DNA of 64,000 nucleotides from Puccinia triticina (lineage: Eukaryota > Basidiomycota > Pucciniomycetes > Pucciniales > Pucciniaceae), in the NCBI RefSeq assembly GCF_026914185.1, contig NC_070565.1, forward strand, positions 6,200,001 through 6,264,000, read 5' to 3'. The position numbers and the translations under genes were made by a program. The notes under the pieces were generated by a model that worked only from the letters and a program-made list of their open reading frames with translations, did not search any database and had not been told where the DNA came from. Position 1 is the first letter of the stretch; each line of letters opens with the position of its first letter. Shown one piece after another: positions 41,839 to 52,209 of the stretch.

Positions 41839-44125
41839 CTAAAAATCCTCCGCGGGAGGCTCCGCACAGGGATGTGGTGCCCCTTCGCCCACCTCCGTCA
41901 CCCAATCTCCGCTTTGAGGCTGGCAGATGATCGTCTTGTACTGCTTCCCGTGCATCCCTTCCACTCGCATCACTTCCTCTTGCCTTGCGGGACAGAAACG
42001 CAGTTGCGCTTGAAAAGCGAACAGTGCTGGTCGACCAAGGATGATTTTGTGAGACCTAGTTACCAGGAACAATAACTTCTTGACCACTTTCGCCACCTCC
42101 ACAATCTCCGCCTCCGCTTATATCCTGTCCACTTCACAAGTAAACCCGCCCATTGTGCGGATTTTTATGTGAGTCTTCCGCAACACCAAGTTAGCCTCCA
42201 ACGCCAAATCCGCCGGAAAAATGTTGATCATGGACCCTGTGTCGATCATAGCCCATTTCGTGATGTTTCCTACCCTCATACTCACGTATCCCAGTGGACA
42301 GGACAGGGCCGTAGATGGTAGAACGGCAATTGAATCCAGCAAGTGTCCAAACTCCGCACACTTAACCTCCGCAGTTTCCGTGTTAGTGGTGACAGTCGTC
42401 GCCGCTGGCTTCCTTTCACCTGACGCCTCTTTCAATACGCTGATCATCTCGTCTGCCATCACCGGGAAAATTGCCGCCAGCTCCCTCAAGGTAAGGGCTA
42501 CCGTGGTTTCCGCGCCCATTGCTCGCCGTGCAACTTCTGCCGCCTTTTTCTTATTGCCCCCCGCCATCGGAGCTACCGGAAGCTGCTTGACCGGCTCCGG
42601 TCTGGCTCTAGGAGCGGGAACAGGATCCAAATCCATCTTCTCCAAACGCTCCCCTAAGAAGACTTCCCCCGTCTGCACGCACTTCACACTGCTGGCCACT
42701 GCCGGCGGCTTCCACACCATGCCCTTGACCATCCCAATATTCACTTTCCCTTCCACCTCTTTTCCTTTCACCAAAGGTTGTCCGGCCCCCACCACGTCCC
42801 TCGGAATCGGTCCATCCACTGGTGTACAATCCGGCCAGAAGAAAGCGCGCCCCCACGAGGAGACTTTTCCCGCAGCCCAATCCGTTTCAAAGTACTTGCA
42901 CTGATTCCGCATATGGCCAGTTTCCTTGCAGTAGTCACACACCGGAGGTCCTCGCCTCCACGGCGGCATCCCGCCCGGCTGCGGAGCACCATCTGCCTGA
43001 GGAGCCGCTGGAACGGCTGCTGGTGCCACGGCCGCCTGTTGTTCCTTTGGTTGCTTGTGCGCCGCCTTCGGCATGAACAGCTTCAGTTCTTTCAGCGTAT
43101 CCGCCAGGTCACTCACGTCTTTGACCGTTACCGGCGCCTGCGAAGCCGGTTCTGCCCTCACGACCGCATCCCCTTGGCTGTTCATGAGTTCCAACACTTT
43201 GAGCTCCGCCTTGACAGCGGACCGCAGCTCCTTCATGCTGGGCAACAGTTTTGGCCCACCAAGTTGTGGTTTGACCATCAGTCCCCGAAGCACCTTCTTG
43301 GTGAAGGTCCGGTCAAATCCGCTTCGTTGTACCCATATCGGCCGTCACGATCTCATTCTGCTCCAGATACCGCAGAACCTGGTCGAAACTGGTAATGTAG
43401 GACACGTACTCCGCTCTTGTTTGCACACCGCCCTTTTCCGCATGCTCCAAAGCCACTTTCTCCAAGTCACTCTCCCAATACCTGGGTCCACGATCTTCCC
43501 ACCTCTCAAGTATCTCCTCCTTGAGCTTGGTCCAATCCTTACTCTCGAACCCCTTCATGTCCTCCACTTCCCGCAAGTCCTCGCCTTCCGAAAAGAAGTT
43601 GACCACCTGGTACGCTTTATCCGCATCCGTCAGACCTTCTTGCAGAGCCGCTCTTTCAAACCGGTCGATAAAACGCTCCACCTCCGCCTCTGAAAACTTA
43701 AGGTGCGGATAATCCCTGGGCCGTATCTTCGCTCCGCTCGGCGCAGGAGCCGCAGGTTGTTGTCCACCTAGCGCTTCTTCCATGGCCTTGTCTTCTGTCT
43801 CTTCTGGTCGAACTCCGTAAGTTCCGCTCGTCATTCCTCCAGCTGACACCGCTGGTCAATTGTTCAGGGTGCTCCGCTGATACAGCTGTTGCCTCCTTGC
43901 CGCGATTGACTGACCAGGTGAAAACTGGCTCCGCACCGACGAAAAAGATGTCTGTCCTAGTCTCGGTCCTCCCGCTAAGCCCAACCACGACTGTGTTTTG
44001 GCTGGTCTTGAAGAAGAGCCTTCTCCGTTTTCCACAATTACTGTGTCTCCGCTGTCCGAGCCGCCTGATCCGATCTGAGCTTCTTCGTCGCCTGGAGTAA
44101 AGAATTCGCCTTCCGAAGGGTTCAT
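41839..44125 (-). pseudogene. Gag-protease of the LTR element
   Basis: ATG at 44125 (MNPSEGEFFTPGDEE). A TGA at 43858-43856, a +1 frameshift near 43316 and a TAA at 42120-42118 are the only breaks; reading frames agree across the two stops. The capsid-like region (FSEAEVERFIDRFERAA) matches the gag-only element's layout. A CCHC knuckle (CDYC..GHMRNQC) lies near 42945-42900 and a retropepsin D-T-G-S (MIDTGSMINIF) near 42240. Confidence 0.8.
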
Positions 44126-44187
44126 TCAACTTTTCCGCGCAAGTCTAGTTCCCGAGTATCCGATAACAACACCAAGCTGGGTTCCCG

Positions 44188-44201
44188 GCCAGACCCCCAC
44201 T
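44188..44201 (-). other. Primer-binding site
   Basis: Read on the - strand, TGGGGGTCTGG starts two bases after the LTR end, the same spacing as in the other two LTR elements here. The priming tRNA was not identified. Confidence 0.5.
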
Positions 44202-45115
44202 TGTGAGAATGATGGCTGGTTAGCTGGTGAAGAATGTCCGCTAACCGCCTCCTTCAAGAATATTGATGTCTGGGCTGTGTGATTGTCGGTAACTCGGCTC
44301 CGCACTGCTACTTTCCGCTAGCCTTCAGCGCTCCTCTACCAAGCCTGATCTATAGCGTAATAATCCGCAAGTGAATAAAGCTCTGCACATCGCAAGCACA
44401 ATAATCCGCAAGTGAATAAAGCTCCGCACATCGCAAGCACAATAATCCGCAAGTAACTCTCGATTAAGGATAAGAATGCAGATAATCCTCTCAATAACTC
44501 TTGTACGTCCGTAGTTGTAAGTACAATGATGATTCTAATCCCTTTGACGATAGGATAAAAAATTCCCTCCTCAAAACAAAGAGCAGACAACCCTTCCGTC
44601 CTCCCCTCCGCACACATTGCCGTTCCCACCCGATCCCGCACGTCTGACACTTTCCCGCACTAGTCCGCCTACTCCGCCCGCTATCCCGCTCGTCACTTTC
44701 CCAGACTCCGCTCCTCTCCAACGCTTGCCCTCCCACCGTCCTCTGTCTAGCCCCCGTCAGTCGTTCTCTTGCCACCGCCTTCGCCCCGGTTCCACCAGCT
44801 GATGGAACCCGCTTGAGCTGTCATGGCTCACCCGCTGACGCGCCGCTGCTACCAGTCCACGTGTGTAGTCCCGCCGCAGTCCAGCCCTGTCTTTTTCCGC
44901 TCCGATCCAAGTACCCGGCCCGAAATCCGCAATCCGCAATCCGTGCATTCCAATCCGCGTGTGACTTTCCGTAAGCTTTCCTAGCGTGCTTTCCTGACCT
45001 CATCCTCAGTGCTTATGTCACCGGAATGCACCATGCCTGAGCGGCTTTGTGCATTCCCCGCCCGCGCTATCCCCGCGTGGACATTCTACCGTGCTCGCCT
45101 ATATAAATCACCACA
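44202..45115 (-). repeat. Right LTR (5' LTR in coding orientation)
   Basis: 914 bp. Compared with the left LTR it has a 44-bp tandem duplication near 44355-44450 ('ataatccgcaagtgaataaa' unit) and an extra 'aatccgc' repeat near 44925-44940. Confidence 0.88.
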
Positions 45116-45338
45116 CCGTCATCTGGGGACATTTCGGCGTCAATCTGGCCCGCCCGTCGGCTGGACGGGCTGGATCATCCTCGATCGCTCCCGCCGTGTA
45201 CTTATCATGACAAGCAAACATTGTGAAGTCCAACTTTTTTTTTTCTTTTTTTTTCTCTTCTATGTAAAATCCGCGAGCACGCTTGGCAGATCGTACTGGT
45301 GGTCTTGGGAAATTCACTTTTTCAAGTGAGTTTCTGAC

Positions 45339-46209
45339 CAACACTGGGTAATTACGCTACCAGTAATGGTAGCGTAATGGTAACATAACAATTTTTTGAC
45401 CATTATTGTTACTGTTATCTGTAATGGACAATTTTTACGTTATAATTATCCATTTGCACTATTTTTTTGTTTAAATTACGTTATCCTGTTGGTGGGAGGG
45501 GATTTTTTGCCCGCCGTTACGTTACTGAAGTGCAGGAACAGATTAAATTGCTTGTAATATTATGGATAATGTAGTTAAAAATAAATATTATTATTGTTTT
45601 TGAGGGGAGGATCACCTTCAATGCCTTCCCAGCCTCCACAAATTCCCCAGTCAAAGGGATATCCTCGCGAAACCACATCAGGCTACTAACACAGTGCGCC
45701 ATGGTTGAGGGGAGTAGGCTCCCACAGCGACTGCTACAAACATCTGACGCTGCCAAGAATAATCTCTCAACAGCGCAGGAGCTCCCAGATAAGCGCAAAG
45801 ATTTGTGACTAAGGATGTGGCTGGGATTTTTTTGAAGGCAAACAGTTGCCCCTGGACCAATACAATTACTGTGTGTGCTAGAGCTTGTGAAAACTATCAT
45901 TGGGTTGGGGCTGTTTCACCCCTGGGAATTGAGATAACACATTATCCAGGGGTGAAGTGCTATATAAGCATATTATCCAGGAGCGGAGCACTGTACAGCA
46001 TCTGCTTCACGGCAATAACGCACTATCCTGGAAAATTATCATTACATTATCTGTTTCAGGATGCAAAAAAAACACACACACAATTACGTTATGGGCGCGT
46101 CAGGAAATCACAAATTACGGATAGCAGTAACGTAGCTGGGCAGCAACTGAAACCATTATGTTACTGAGATAATGTGGATAACGTAGGGTAACGTAATTAC
46201 CCAGTGTTG
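45339..46209 (-). mobile_element. Internally deleted hAT-type element
   Basis: Inverted ends CAACACTGGGTAATTACG..CGTAATTACCCAGTGTTG, flanked by ttctgacc (45332-45339, 46210-46217; 7 or 8 bp, as one base is shared with the end). The empty site is seen at about 29283-29290 in the related copy. The 870-bp body is rich in GTAACGTA repeats and keeps a piece of transposase C-terminus. Confidence 0.8.
45517..45900 (-). pseudogene. hAT transposase C-terminal (dimerisation) fragment
   Basis: Residues SSCAVERLFLAASDVCSSR followed by LLPSTMAHCVSSLMWFRED match the hAT C-terminal dimerisation pattern (S/A-x-x-x-E-R-x-F-S-x-A .. L-K/R .. L-x-x-L-x-x-x-W/R). The catalytic core upstream is missing. Confidence 0.6.
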
Positions 46210-46424
46210 TTCTGACCTTGGGCCAACGGACAGGTCAACTAGTCGGGAAGGTCGGCTCATTTCCGGGGGCAGCCGACCTGTTGACAACCTTGAGGGCGAG
46301 CCAACCATGCTGATAGATTGCCACTCCTTGTCCTTGCACTACGTCTCCTCATCAGCAAACTTAGGGAAACCCCAGCCCCGCCAACACAAACAAAACCCTT
46401 CAACCCCCCAGTCACGCTTCCATC

Positions 46425-47513
46425 ATGTGTTTCACCGTTGCCGCTTCCTTGTGTCTTGCTCTTCTGAATACCGCCTCTGCCCAGCTCTTTGGTGGCCCGC
46501 TTTTGGTCCTACCAACACACTTGTTCAGCCCACAAAACGACGGCGGAGTCAGCTGCGCCAACCAGGGGAACGCGCTCATCATGTTGAGTTTAAACTCTCA
46601 CTTTGAGTTGAACTTTATGCATATGGGTATGCATAAAAGTACATGACAATCAATTGGAACTACGCTCCCGAAACCTTCTGACGACCAACTTTCAACTCTC
46701 ATCTCTCAACTCGCCGACAACTTTATTCTTCCCCTTTCCGTTTCATTCCTTCTTCCAATCCAATTCTATCACTCAACAATTATCATCAACTCCAAAAAAT
46801 ACTCAAAGACAATCTCCTTCAGACTTGTTTGAACAAAACAAAGATCAACTCAACCATCGAAGACTCTAAGCTTAAGGAAGAGCTAGATCCAGTCTCCGGG
46901 CAGGTAGTTGATTCATATTTCTATTACAACATTATTTGAACTTATGTATTGACATTAATCTCCTTCGGACTTGTTTGAACAAAACGAAGATCAACTCACC
47001 CATCGAAGACTCTAAGCTTAAGGAAGAGCTAGATCCAGTCTCCGGGCAGGTAGTTGATTCATATTTCTATTACAACATTATTTGATCTTATGTATTGACA
47101 TTGTTCTTAACTATTGTTTCAGGCTGGTTCGTTGTGGTATTTCCTTGTGCTTCCGGTCATCGATCGTTGTCCTTGTTCGAGATTTTTAGATTCATTCTGG
47201 TTCTTTCTTTTAGGTATTTCTTTTTATGTTATCTTATCTTTACATTCATAAAAACATATATAACCATTGTTTCTTATATCTTTACAAGTGTATTACTTTT
47301 TATTGAGTTCTTTACTATACTGTTTCAATAAAGTAATTTGACCTACCATTTTCACACATCAACGCGCTGGCTCTCTGGCTAGCGTTCAGTGTGGCGGCAA
47401 CGGCGGCTATGCTCCCGTCCAAATGAGCTGTGGCAACCAGGGCGACAACGCCGGCTTCTCCCTGGCTAACATCAATGCCCTCACCTCCATTCATGACTGC
47501 TTCCGCTACTAAG
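46425..47513 (+). pseudogene. Small secreted Cys-containing protein gene, broken by a solo LTR
   Basis: The start at 46425 gives a clear signal peptide (MCFTVAASLCLALLNTASAQ) and a short mature region with one Cys in SCANQGN. The solo LTR cuts the frame at 46577-46581. Coding resumes after 47361 with VQCGGNGGYAPVQ, SCGNQGDNAGFS and a final IHDCFRY. The second part is in a frame one base off from the first, so besides the insertion there is a small indel or a lost splice. The paired CANQGN / CGNQGD motifs are a repeat of the mature domain. The family is typical of small secreted proteins of rusts; a role at the host interface is only inference. Confidence 0.65.
46582..47356 (+). mobile_element. 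Solo LTR inside the secreted-protein gene
   Basis: 775 bp, TGTTGAGTTTAAAC..CCATTTTCACA, flanked by CATCA (46577-46581, 47357-47361). Contains two tandem copies of a 146-bp unit (about 46809-46954 and 46955-47100) with 'gaagactctaagcttaagg' in each. Confidence 0.85.
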
Positions 47514-48239
47514 ACCTTTCCTTCAAACTCTCCGCACAGCACTGATTCGAAGAGGTGTGTTGACTTGCTTCGATGTCCAAAAGTTTCCAAACACCCGCTG
47601 ACTTTCTCGAGTATTCCCCGGTCTAGTCCCGCTCATTGGACTTCGATCAATCCATCCAGACGACACTGTTTTATCTGTTGTTTCTAATGAACTCCCACAC
47701 ACTCGTTCTCTACATTCGTCTTGCACATCCTTTCTTCAAGGACAGTATATTATTTCCGCACTAATCTCTTCACGAGCAATCGTCCTTCGTCTTGTCAGAC
47801 CTTACCAATGTTCGAATATCAATTTCAATCGCTTTATTCTGTTGTGATACCGGATACCTGCACCCTCTCCAGTCCCAATCTGTTAAGCTTTCTGTGAGAG
47901 AAACAGTTGAGTGCGTGAGTTTGCTTGAGTGATAAAACAACACTCTGCTTTTTGATGCGAGTGCAAGCGTGTTACTTGACGAAAAAGCGACAATTAACTT
48001 CAGTTCCAAATCGCCCCACACATTTGTTTTTGTGGTTTATTTGCCAACAAAGCAGTTTGATGCGAGTCGTGTTTTTATGTTGAGATGATATTTCAAGAGA
48101 ATTACAATTTTGAAAGTAAGAGGCATAGTATATCCAAACCCGAAAGCCACATAGTTTAACCAGACAGAAATCCAAGAAATAAATAAAATCTAAGCAATCA
48201 GAGTCAATACTCCGGCTAAAAATCCGACTAATCCAGGTG
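47514..48239. other. Intergenic, 3' flanks of neighbouring genes
   Basis: AT-rich, no gene. It lies between the convergent 3' ends of the secreted-protein pseudogene and the Pro/Gly-repeat gene. Confidence 0.5.
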
Positions 48240-49260
48240 TCAATACTGAGCCTGAGAGTTCAGAAGCCGAAGACTGTAGGTGCAAATTTCGGGTAGAAAC
48301 AAAACAATCAGCACCCGAGTGATGAAAGGAGGGGGAAGACATGTCCAACGAACCCTATCACCAGGTTGCTTGTCATCTCCTTTCTTCCCATCAGGAGGAG
48401 GTCGAGGACCGTCGGGCTTCTTAGGGTCAGGCTTTTTGTGCGCTGGGTCATCCTTTGGCGGAGGTGATGGGTTGGCTCCATTCGGTGGAGGTGGATCGAC
48501 TGGGCCAGCGCCCTTTCCGGGACCAGCGTCTTTTCCGGGTGGACCAGCGTCCTTTCCGGGTGGACCAGCGTTCTTCCCAGGCGGACCGGCGTCCTTTCCG
48601 GGTGGACCAGCGTTCTTCCCAGGCGGACCGGCATCCTTACCAGGTGGGCCAGCCTGCTTCCCGGGTGGACTGGCTTCTTTTCCAGGTGGACCGGCGTCCT
48701 TTCCGGGAGTCATTGGGCCTGGTGGCGGAGGAGCTCCGGGGGGTGTCACCGGTCCTGGTGGCGGAGGAGCTCCGGGGGGTGTCATCGGTCCTGCGGTAGG
48801 AGGAGCTCCGGGGGCTGGTGCCGGTGCTGGGGGAGGGGGAGCTTCGGGACCTCCTACCGGCCCTGGTGCCGCGGGGTCAACAGGAGGCGATGGCCCGGCG
48901 TCATCTCCCGGACCGTCAGGCTTGGGGCCTGGAGGACTCGGCGGACCCGGAGTCTTAGCATCTTTGCCCGGTGGGCCAGCCTTCTTTCCTCCACCCGGTC
49001 GTTTAGATTTGTTGGGGGGAGTAGGAGGCTTCTCGCCATCGACTGGAGCTGGGGTTTGTCCATCTTCGCCTGGCGTGGTGGCAGCCAAAGAGAGGGAATT
49101 CTGCAAACAAATCTATCAGTAATTTGCACAATTGACAGGTCCGGGTGAGGGAATTTCTTACCTCTTCGGAGGTCGCATCGGGTGCACCTTGAGGCCGAGA
49201 AATTGAGCCTCCAATGACAGAGAGAAGGCATGCAAGCTTGAGAAAGTTGGATGAACGCAT
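48240..49260 (-). CDS. Secreted Pro/Gly-rich heptapeptide-repeat protein
   Basis: Exon 1 49260-49162 and exon 2 49100-48240, with a 61-nt intron (GTAAGA..TTTGCAG), give 319 aa. Residues 1-21 are a signal peptide (MRSSNFLKLACLLSVIGGSIS). The mature part is mostly Pro, Gly, Ala, Lys and Asp, with about nine copies of a seven-residue unit A-G-P-P-G-K-D/N/E/Q near residues 165-235 and proline blocks on both sides. The 7-residue period rules out a standard collagen helix. A hydrophobic C-terminal stretch (FITRVLIVLFLPEI) could be a membrane anchor, or a GTGATA donor near 48364 may splice the last exon differently. Cell-wall or matrix function is a guess. Confidence 0.7.
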
Positions 49261-49339
49261 GATGATGAATTGATCCCAAAAAATGCAAAGAATATCTGGA
49301 GTAATTAAATAAAGGCTTCGATGATTACCCCAACTTCTG

Positions 49340-50209
49340 CTATGTATGGGAGGATTGTTCTGATGGATGAGATTTTGGCTCCCAACACCTTGTCCATTTA
49401 TAGCCGAAATCGAAGCCGGCCCACTTTCCTGTTTGTGCACCGAACAATAAAGCGCCCAGATGATGTCCATTGTAACAGTTTTGACTGAGGATAGTGTTGC
49501 TGTTAGCAACGCTAACGCAATAGTCCAGATTCTCACCGTGTCTCATCTGATCTCCTCCAACTTTGGGACCCAAACAAGGCTTCATTTCTTCGGTCGTGTC
49601 GATTGGAGCTGTCAATTACCATATGATCAATTGTCCATGGGATGATTTTTCTAGCGAAGAGAGATATATAAAACTAAATATGTTTCCTCTATGAACTCAC
49701 CCCATGCATTTGCCGGTCGTAGCTTCAACGTCCTCTGCATTCTTGTGCTGGGATGATTCCATGGGACAGGAACGCAAACGTTTCTCGTGGATGTGCCAAG
49801 ATACGAGATACCGATCGGCTCATTTGCGTGGTTCCCATCGACTCTTGATTGAGTCAGAACTTAGGAACCCAGCATCATTGACTCAAGCAGCTCCTTCGTT
49901 CAATGCAAGATTTCCCGTCAACCCAGCAGGCAAGTGCCGTAAGCTCACTGTTGGCCAGTCCACGATATAACTCAATTTATACCGGCCATCTGGACGCTCA
50001 ACACAAATCTTGTTGTCGAATATGCGGGCGATATGAGACTCTACGTGGCCTGAGTGGGACTGCAAGTGCCGTGCCATGTCTGACCAGCATAGCTTGACAA
50101 CAGCATTATCGATTCCGAGCGGTCTTTGGGGGTTCTGAAAAATATTATGGCCCCTAGGCGTTGCCTTGAATGCTACACTTTTCTGGCTAGGGACGATATT
50201 GTGCCACAA
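49340..50209 (-). CDS. Hypothetical Cys-containing protein, 5' end unresolved
   Basis: The last exon is 49608-49340, joined to an upstream exon ending 49701 by a 92-nt intron (GTGAGT..GACAG) in phase. Residues CLGPKVGGD, LDYCVSV, NCYNGHH and WTRCW give four Cys in about 90 residues. Upstream, 49850-49701 continues the frame (NEPIGISYLG, VCVPVPWN). A further coding stretch at 50209-49883 (ICVERPDGRYKLSYIVDWP) is in another frame; a GTGAGC donor near 49950 may splice it in, but no acceptor gives a clean phase. A CAG acceptor-like site near 50188 suggests an earlier exon, with no start codon found. It may be a partly decayed member of a secreted family. Confidence 0.45.
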
Positions 50210-50672
50210 ACAATGAAAAACACTTGATTTCCAAATGAAGTTGCCTCCCCATGAAAACCTGCCAGGGCACCGACACTAACCTAACTAAGTCCCTCTCTTT
50301 GTTCTAAGCGCCACCCAAAGCATAAATGCACCCGTCAACCAAAATTGGGTTGGGCGAAATCCTGCCTGACCATACCTGCGATGGAGGGTGTATTGCAGCG
50401 GCTACAAAACCTTTCCACCATGCTATAGGTTGTCCCTCAGGGCGCTTGCTCCAGCGGGAAGACCCCGCACAATTGTTCGGGTGTGGTTAGACATAGACTT
50501 GACATTGAGTAAGGGACAACATATTTGGAAATGAGTACGGTGTTGTGCTTGGTAATTGAAACGAAGCCTTCAGAGCATGTACGGGGTTGGGCAACCACGG
50601 GCGACTTGATCCCACGACAGGATCAATGTTAGACGAGACTTTTGGTTTATTTATGAAATTGCAGGATCATGT
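50210..50672. other. Intergenic
   Basis: No gene. A 'taagtccctctctttgttc' segment near 50286 resembles the repeated theme of the long-TIR element at 29-33 kb. Confidence 0.4.
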
Positions 50673-51277
50673 TTAGTCTCGTTGAGCACCAGCCATTCCG
50701 ACTACAGGCTTTCCCCTCCGGTCACCACCTGGTCGACGATCGGTGAAGATCTGGGCTGAGGTAGCGGCCACGTTAACCGGAATCTTGTCAAAGCCGAGGA
50801 CCCGGAGCATGTCCTGAAAATTGGGGAGAGGGAAGAGTTAGAATGCGTGTGCATGGTGTATGAGGGTGTCGCTGGGAATGTTAAAATACTAACCTTGGTC
50901 TCGGGGTCTACCTCCAAGGCAGTGCCGGTAGTGTCGAGGGCAGAGACCTCCGGAACGTAGTTGTCCTTACGTTCTCGCTCCTCCTCTTGCAGCTTGAAGG
51001 AGATACCACGGACAGGACCTCGTTGAATACGTTTCATCAAGTGGGTGGTGAAACCAGCGATCTTGTTGCGCAGACGCTTTGATGGAATGATGGCAACCTC
51101 GTCACATCTGACAAATCGACGCGATCGATAATGTTACAGTTAGGCATTGCATCTCCCATAGGAGGAGGATGTCACTTGCACTCGCTTGTCAACGTGGAAG
51201 TCGGTCACAAGACGGGGGTAGTATTTCTCGATGATAACTCGAGAGGCCCTTTTGACGGTCTTGGTGCGCACTCGACC
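50673..51277 (-). CDS. RPS17: 40S ribosomal protein eS17
   Basis: Exons 51277-51180, 51107-50894 and 50813-50673 encode [15 protein letters not shown] through the stop, 150 residues after the initiator Met. Conserved eS17 blocks are clear: [45 protein letters not shown] and [15 protein letters not shown]. The protein is a structural component of the small ribosomal subunit. The first listed exon begins GGTCGA directly after a CTAG acceptor, so the ATG lies in a separate upstream exon that I could not place. The first listed intron has a GC donor; the second is GTTAGT..CAG. The C-terminus is longer than in animals and ends [13 protein letters not shown]. Confidence 0.92.
51108..51179 (-). other. 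GC-AG intron in eS17
   Basis: The donor reads GT|GCAAGT and the acceptor GTCAG, 72 nt. Using GC restores the conserved R-V-C-D-E, with the V codon split across the junction; a GT two bases earlier would lose the Val and shift the frame. GCAAGT is the classical strong form of the rare GC donor. Confidence 0.8.
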
Positions 51278-52209
51278 CTAGAAGCAAGCAAACGGATGGA
51301 CAGGGGGGAACTCGTCGGTTCCCTTCTCGATCCCCTTCTCGATCCCCTTCTCGATCCCCTTCTCGATCCCCTGCAAGCCTTGCCTTGCAAGTTGCATGCG
51401 CGGGTCTACTTGGAAACCCCTTAATACATCGACTAGACCAAAAGAGTCCAATTGGCCATCGTCTCCAGGATTCTGCACTTCTTCAATTGGTTGCTTGGCT
51501 GGGCAGAGTCAGAAACAACATATTTACGGAAAACATGAGAGGAGCGACACCGATCCACCTGGAGCCAACCTGAGCCAACGTCAAAATCATGTTCCCAAAT
51601 GAGACGACGACGATCGAACGTTGGAAATGTGATGTAGCTGCGAGACTGCGTTCTAAGTTCTACTCTGAAGGGTGGTGCGTCCCAGATGCCGTGGAGGGGA
51701 CTCGTGGCTGGACAGGGCTGGACGCTTTCCTTCCATCCAGAAAGGATATGGGACGACGCGCAAGTGGACCACCACATTGCACAGCCATTTTCGTCGATGC
51801 CAACAAAGAGACCAGTCCTTTTCTCCTCTGTCTATACTCTATTGATGCCTCTGATTGCACATATCACAAAGAATGTAAATACATACAGTAATCTACAAAG
51901 CTTTTCTATCACCCATTCTTAAGGATGAAGCTCGGGGACCTGCCTTCCCTTGAAAGACAAGAATGGAGCCGGTCAAACTAGTCTATAACATCATCAATAA
52001 ATAGGCATGGAGATACAGGCAGCTCGATCCAAAAACACCCTGTACTCTTCGAAAACAACAAACACAATCCATAGGAATTGGAAACTACATACACAATCTA
52101 AAAATGCGTGTCTGAGAACACTGTGAGAGAGGGGGTGAGGAAAAGGGGAAACACGGGGTCATACAACACAAAGCCAAGAAGAGAGTGGATAGCACAAGAG
52201 GCGGGGATT
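51278..52209. other. Upstream region of eS17, with intronic tandem repeat
   Basis: 51278 onward is the first intron of eS17 and then its promoter. Four copies of a 12-bp unit (CCCTTCTCGATC) lie at 51321-51370. 51900-52209 is also the 3' flank of WAPL, since both genes run on the - strand. No other gene is supported. Confidence 0.5.

Larger units (their letters stand above)
39410..41905 (-). pseudogene. Reverse transcriptase-RNase H segment of the LTR element
   Basis: RT motifs: SYSSPIFAVIKQDKKS, LWIVHDLQRLN, YGLVDVMGGYDQ and RFIDDAAVKG (the F-I-D-D box keeps both Asp). RNase H: AVDSSELGAGGVL, YESVTF and LPDALSRIP. The frame overlaps the end of the protease frame (41905-41839), a gag-pol frame change. 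The first 170 residues contain motif copies D and E and have no RT homology. Confidence 0.8.
34294..45115 (-). mobile_element. Ty3-type LTR element with an antisense gene
   Basis: Left LTR 34294-36093 (859 bp net of a nested solo LTR) and right LTR 44202-45115 (914 bp) share ends TGTGAGAATG..AATCACCACA; both are flanked by CCGT (34290-34293, 45116-45119). In - orientation the order is LTR, primer site TGGGGGTCTGG, gag-PR-RT-RH-IN (44125-38117), then a + strand two-exon gene (36215-37575), then LTR. Gag-pol has three stops and one frameshift, so this copy is dead, but each lesion is a single change. The gag resembles that of the gag-only element at 4.8-9.5 kb. Confidence 0.85.
45116..46320. 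other. Flank of the LTR element, containing an hAT remnant
   Basis: Before the LTR element arrived this was contiguous with sequence ending at 34293. 45200-45331 and 46218-46310 match 29172-29413 in reverse complement, the two halves being separated by the hAT element. Confidence 0.6.

Noticed and set aside
48280..49122. 280-residue + strand ORF rich in Gly/Pro opposite the heptapeptide gene
   Set aside because: It is the complement of the repeat gene. The - strand has the signal peptide, intron and ATG; the + strand has none.
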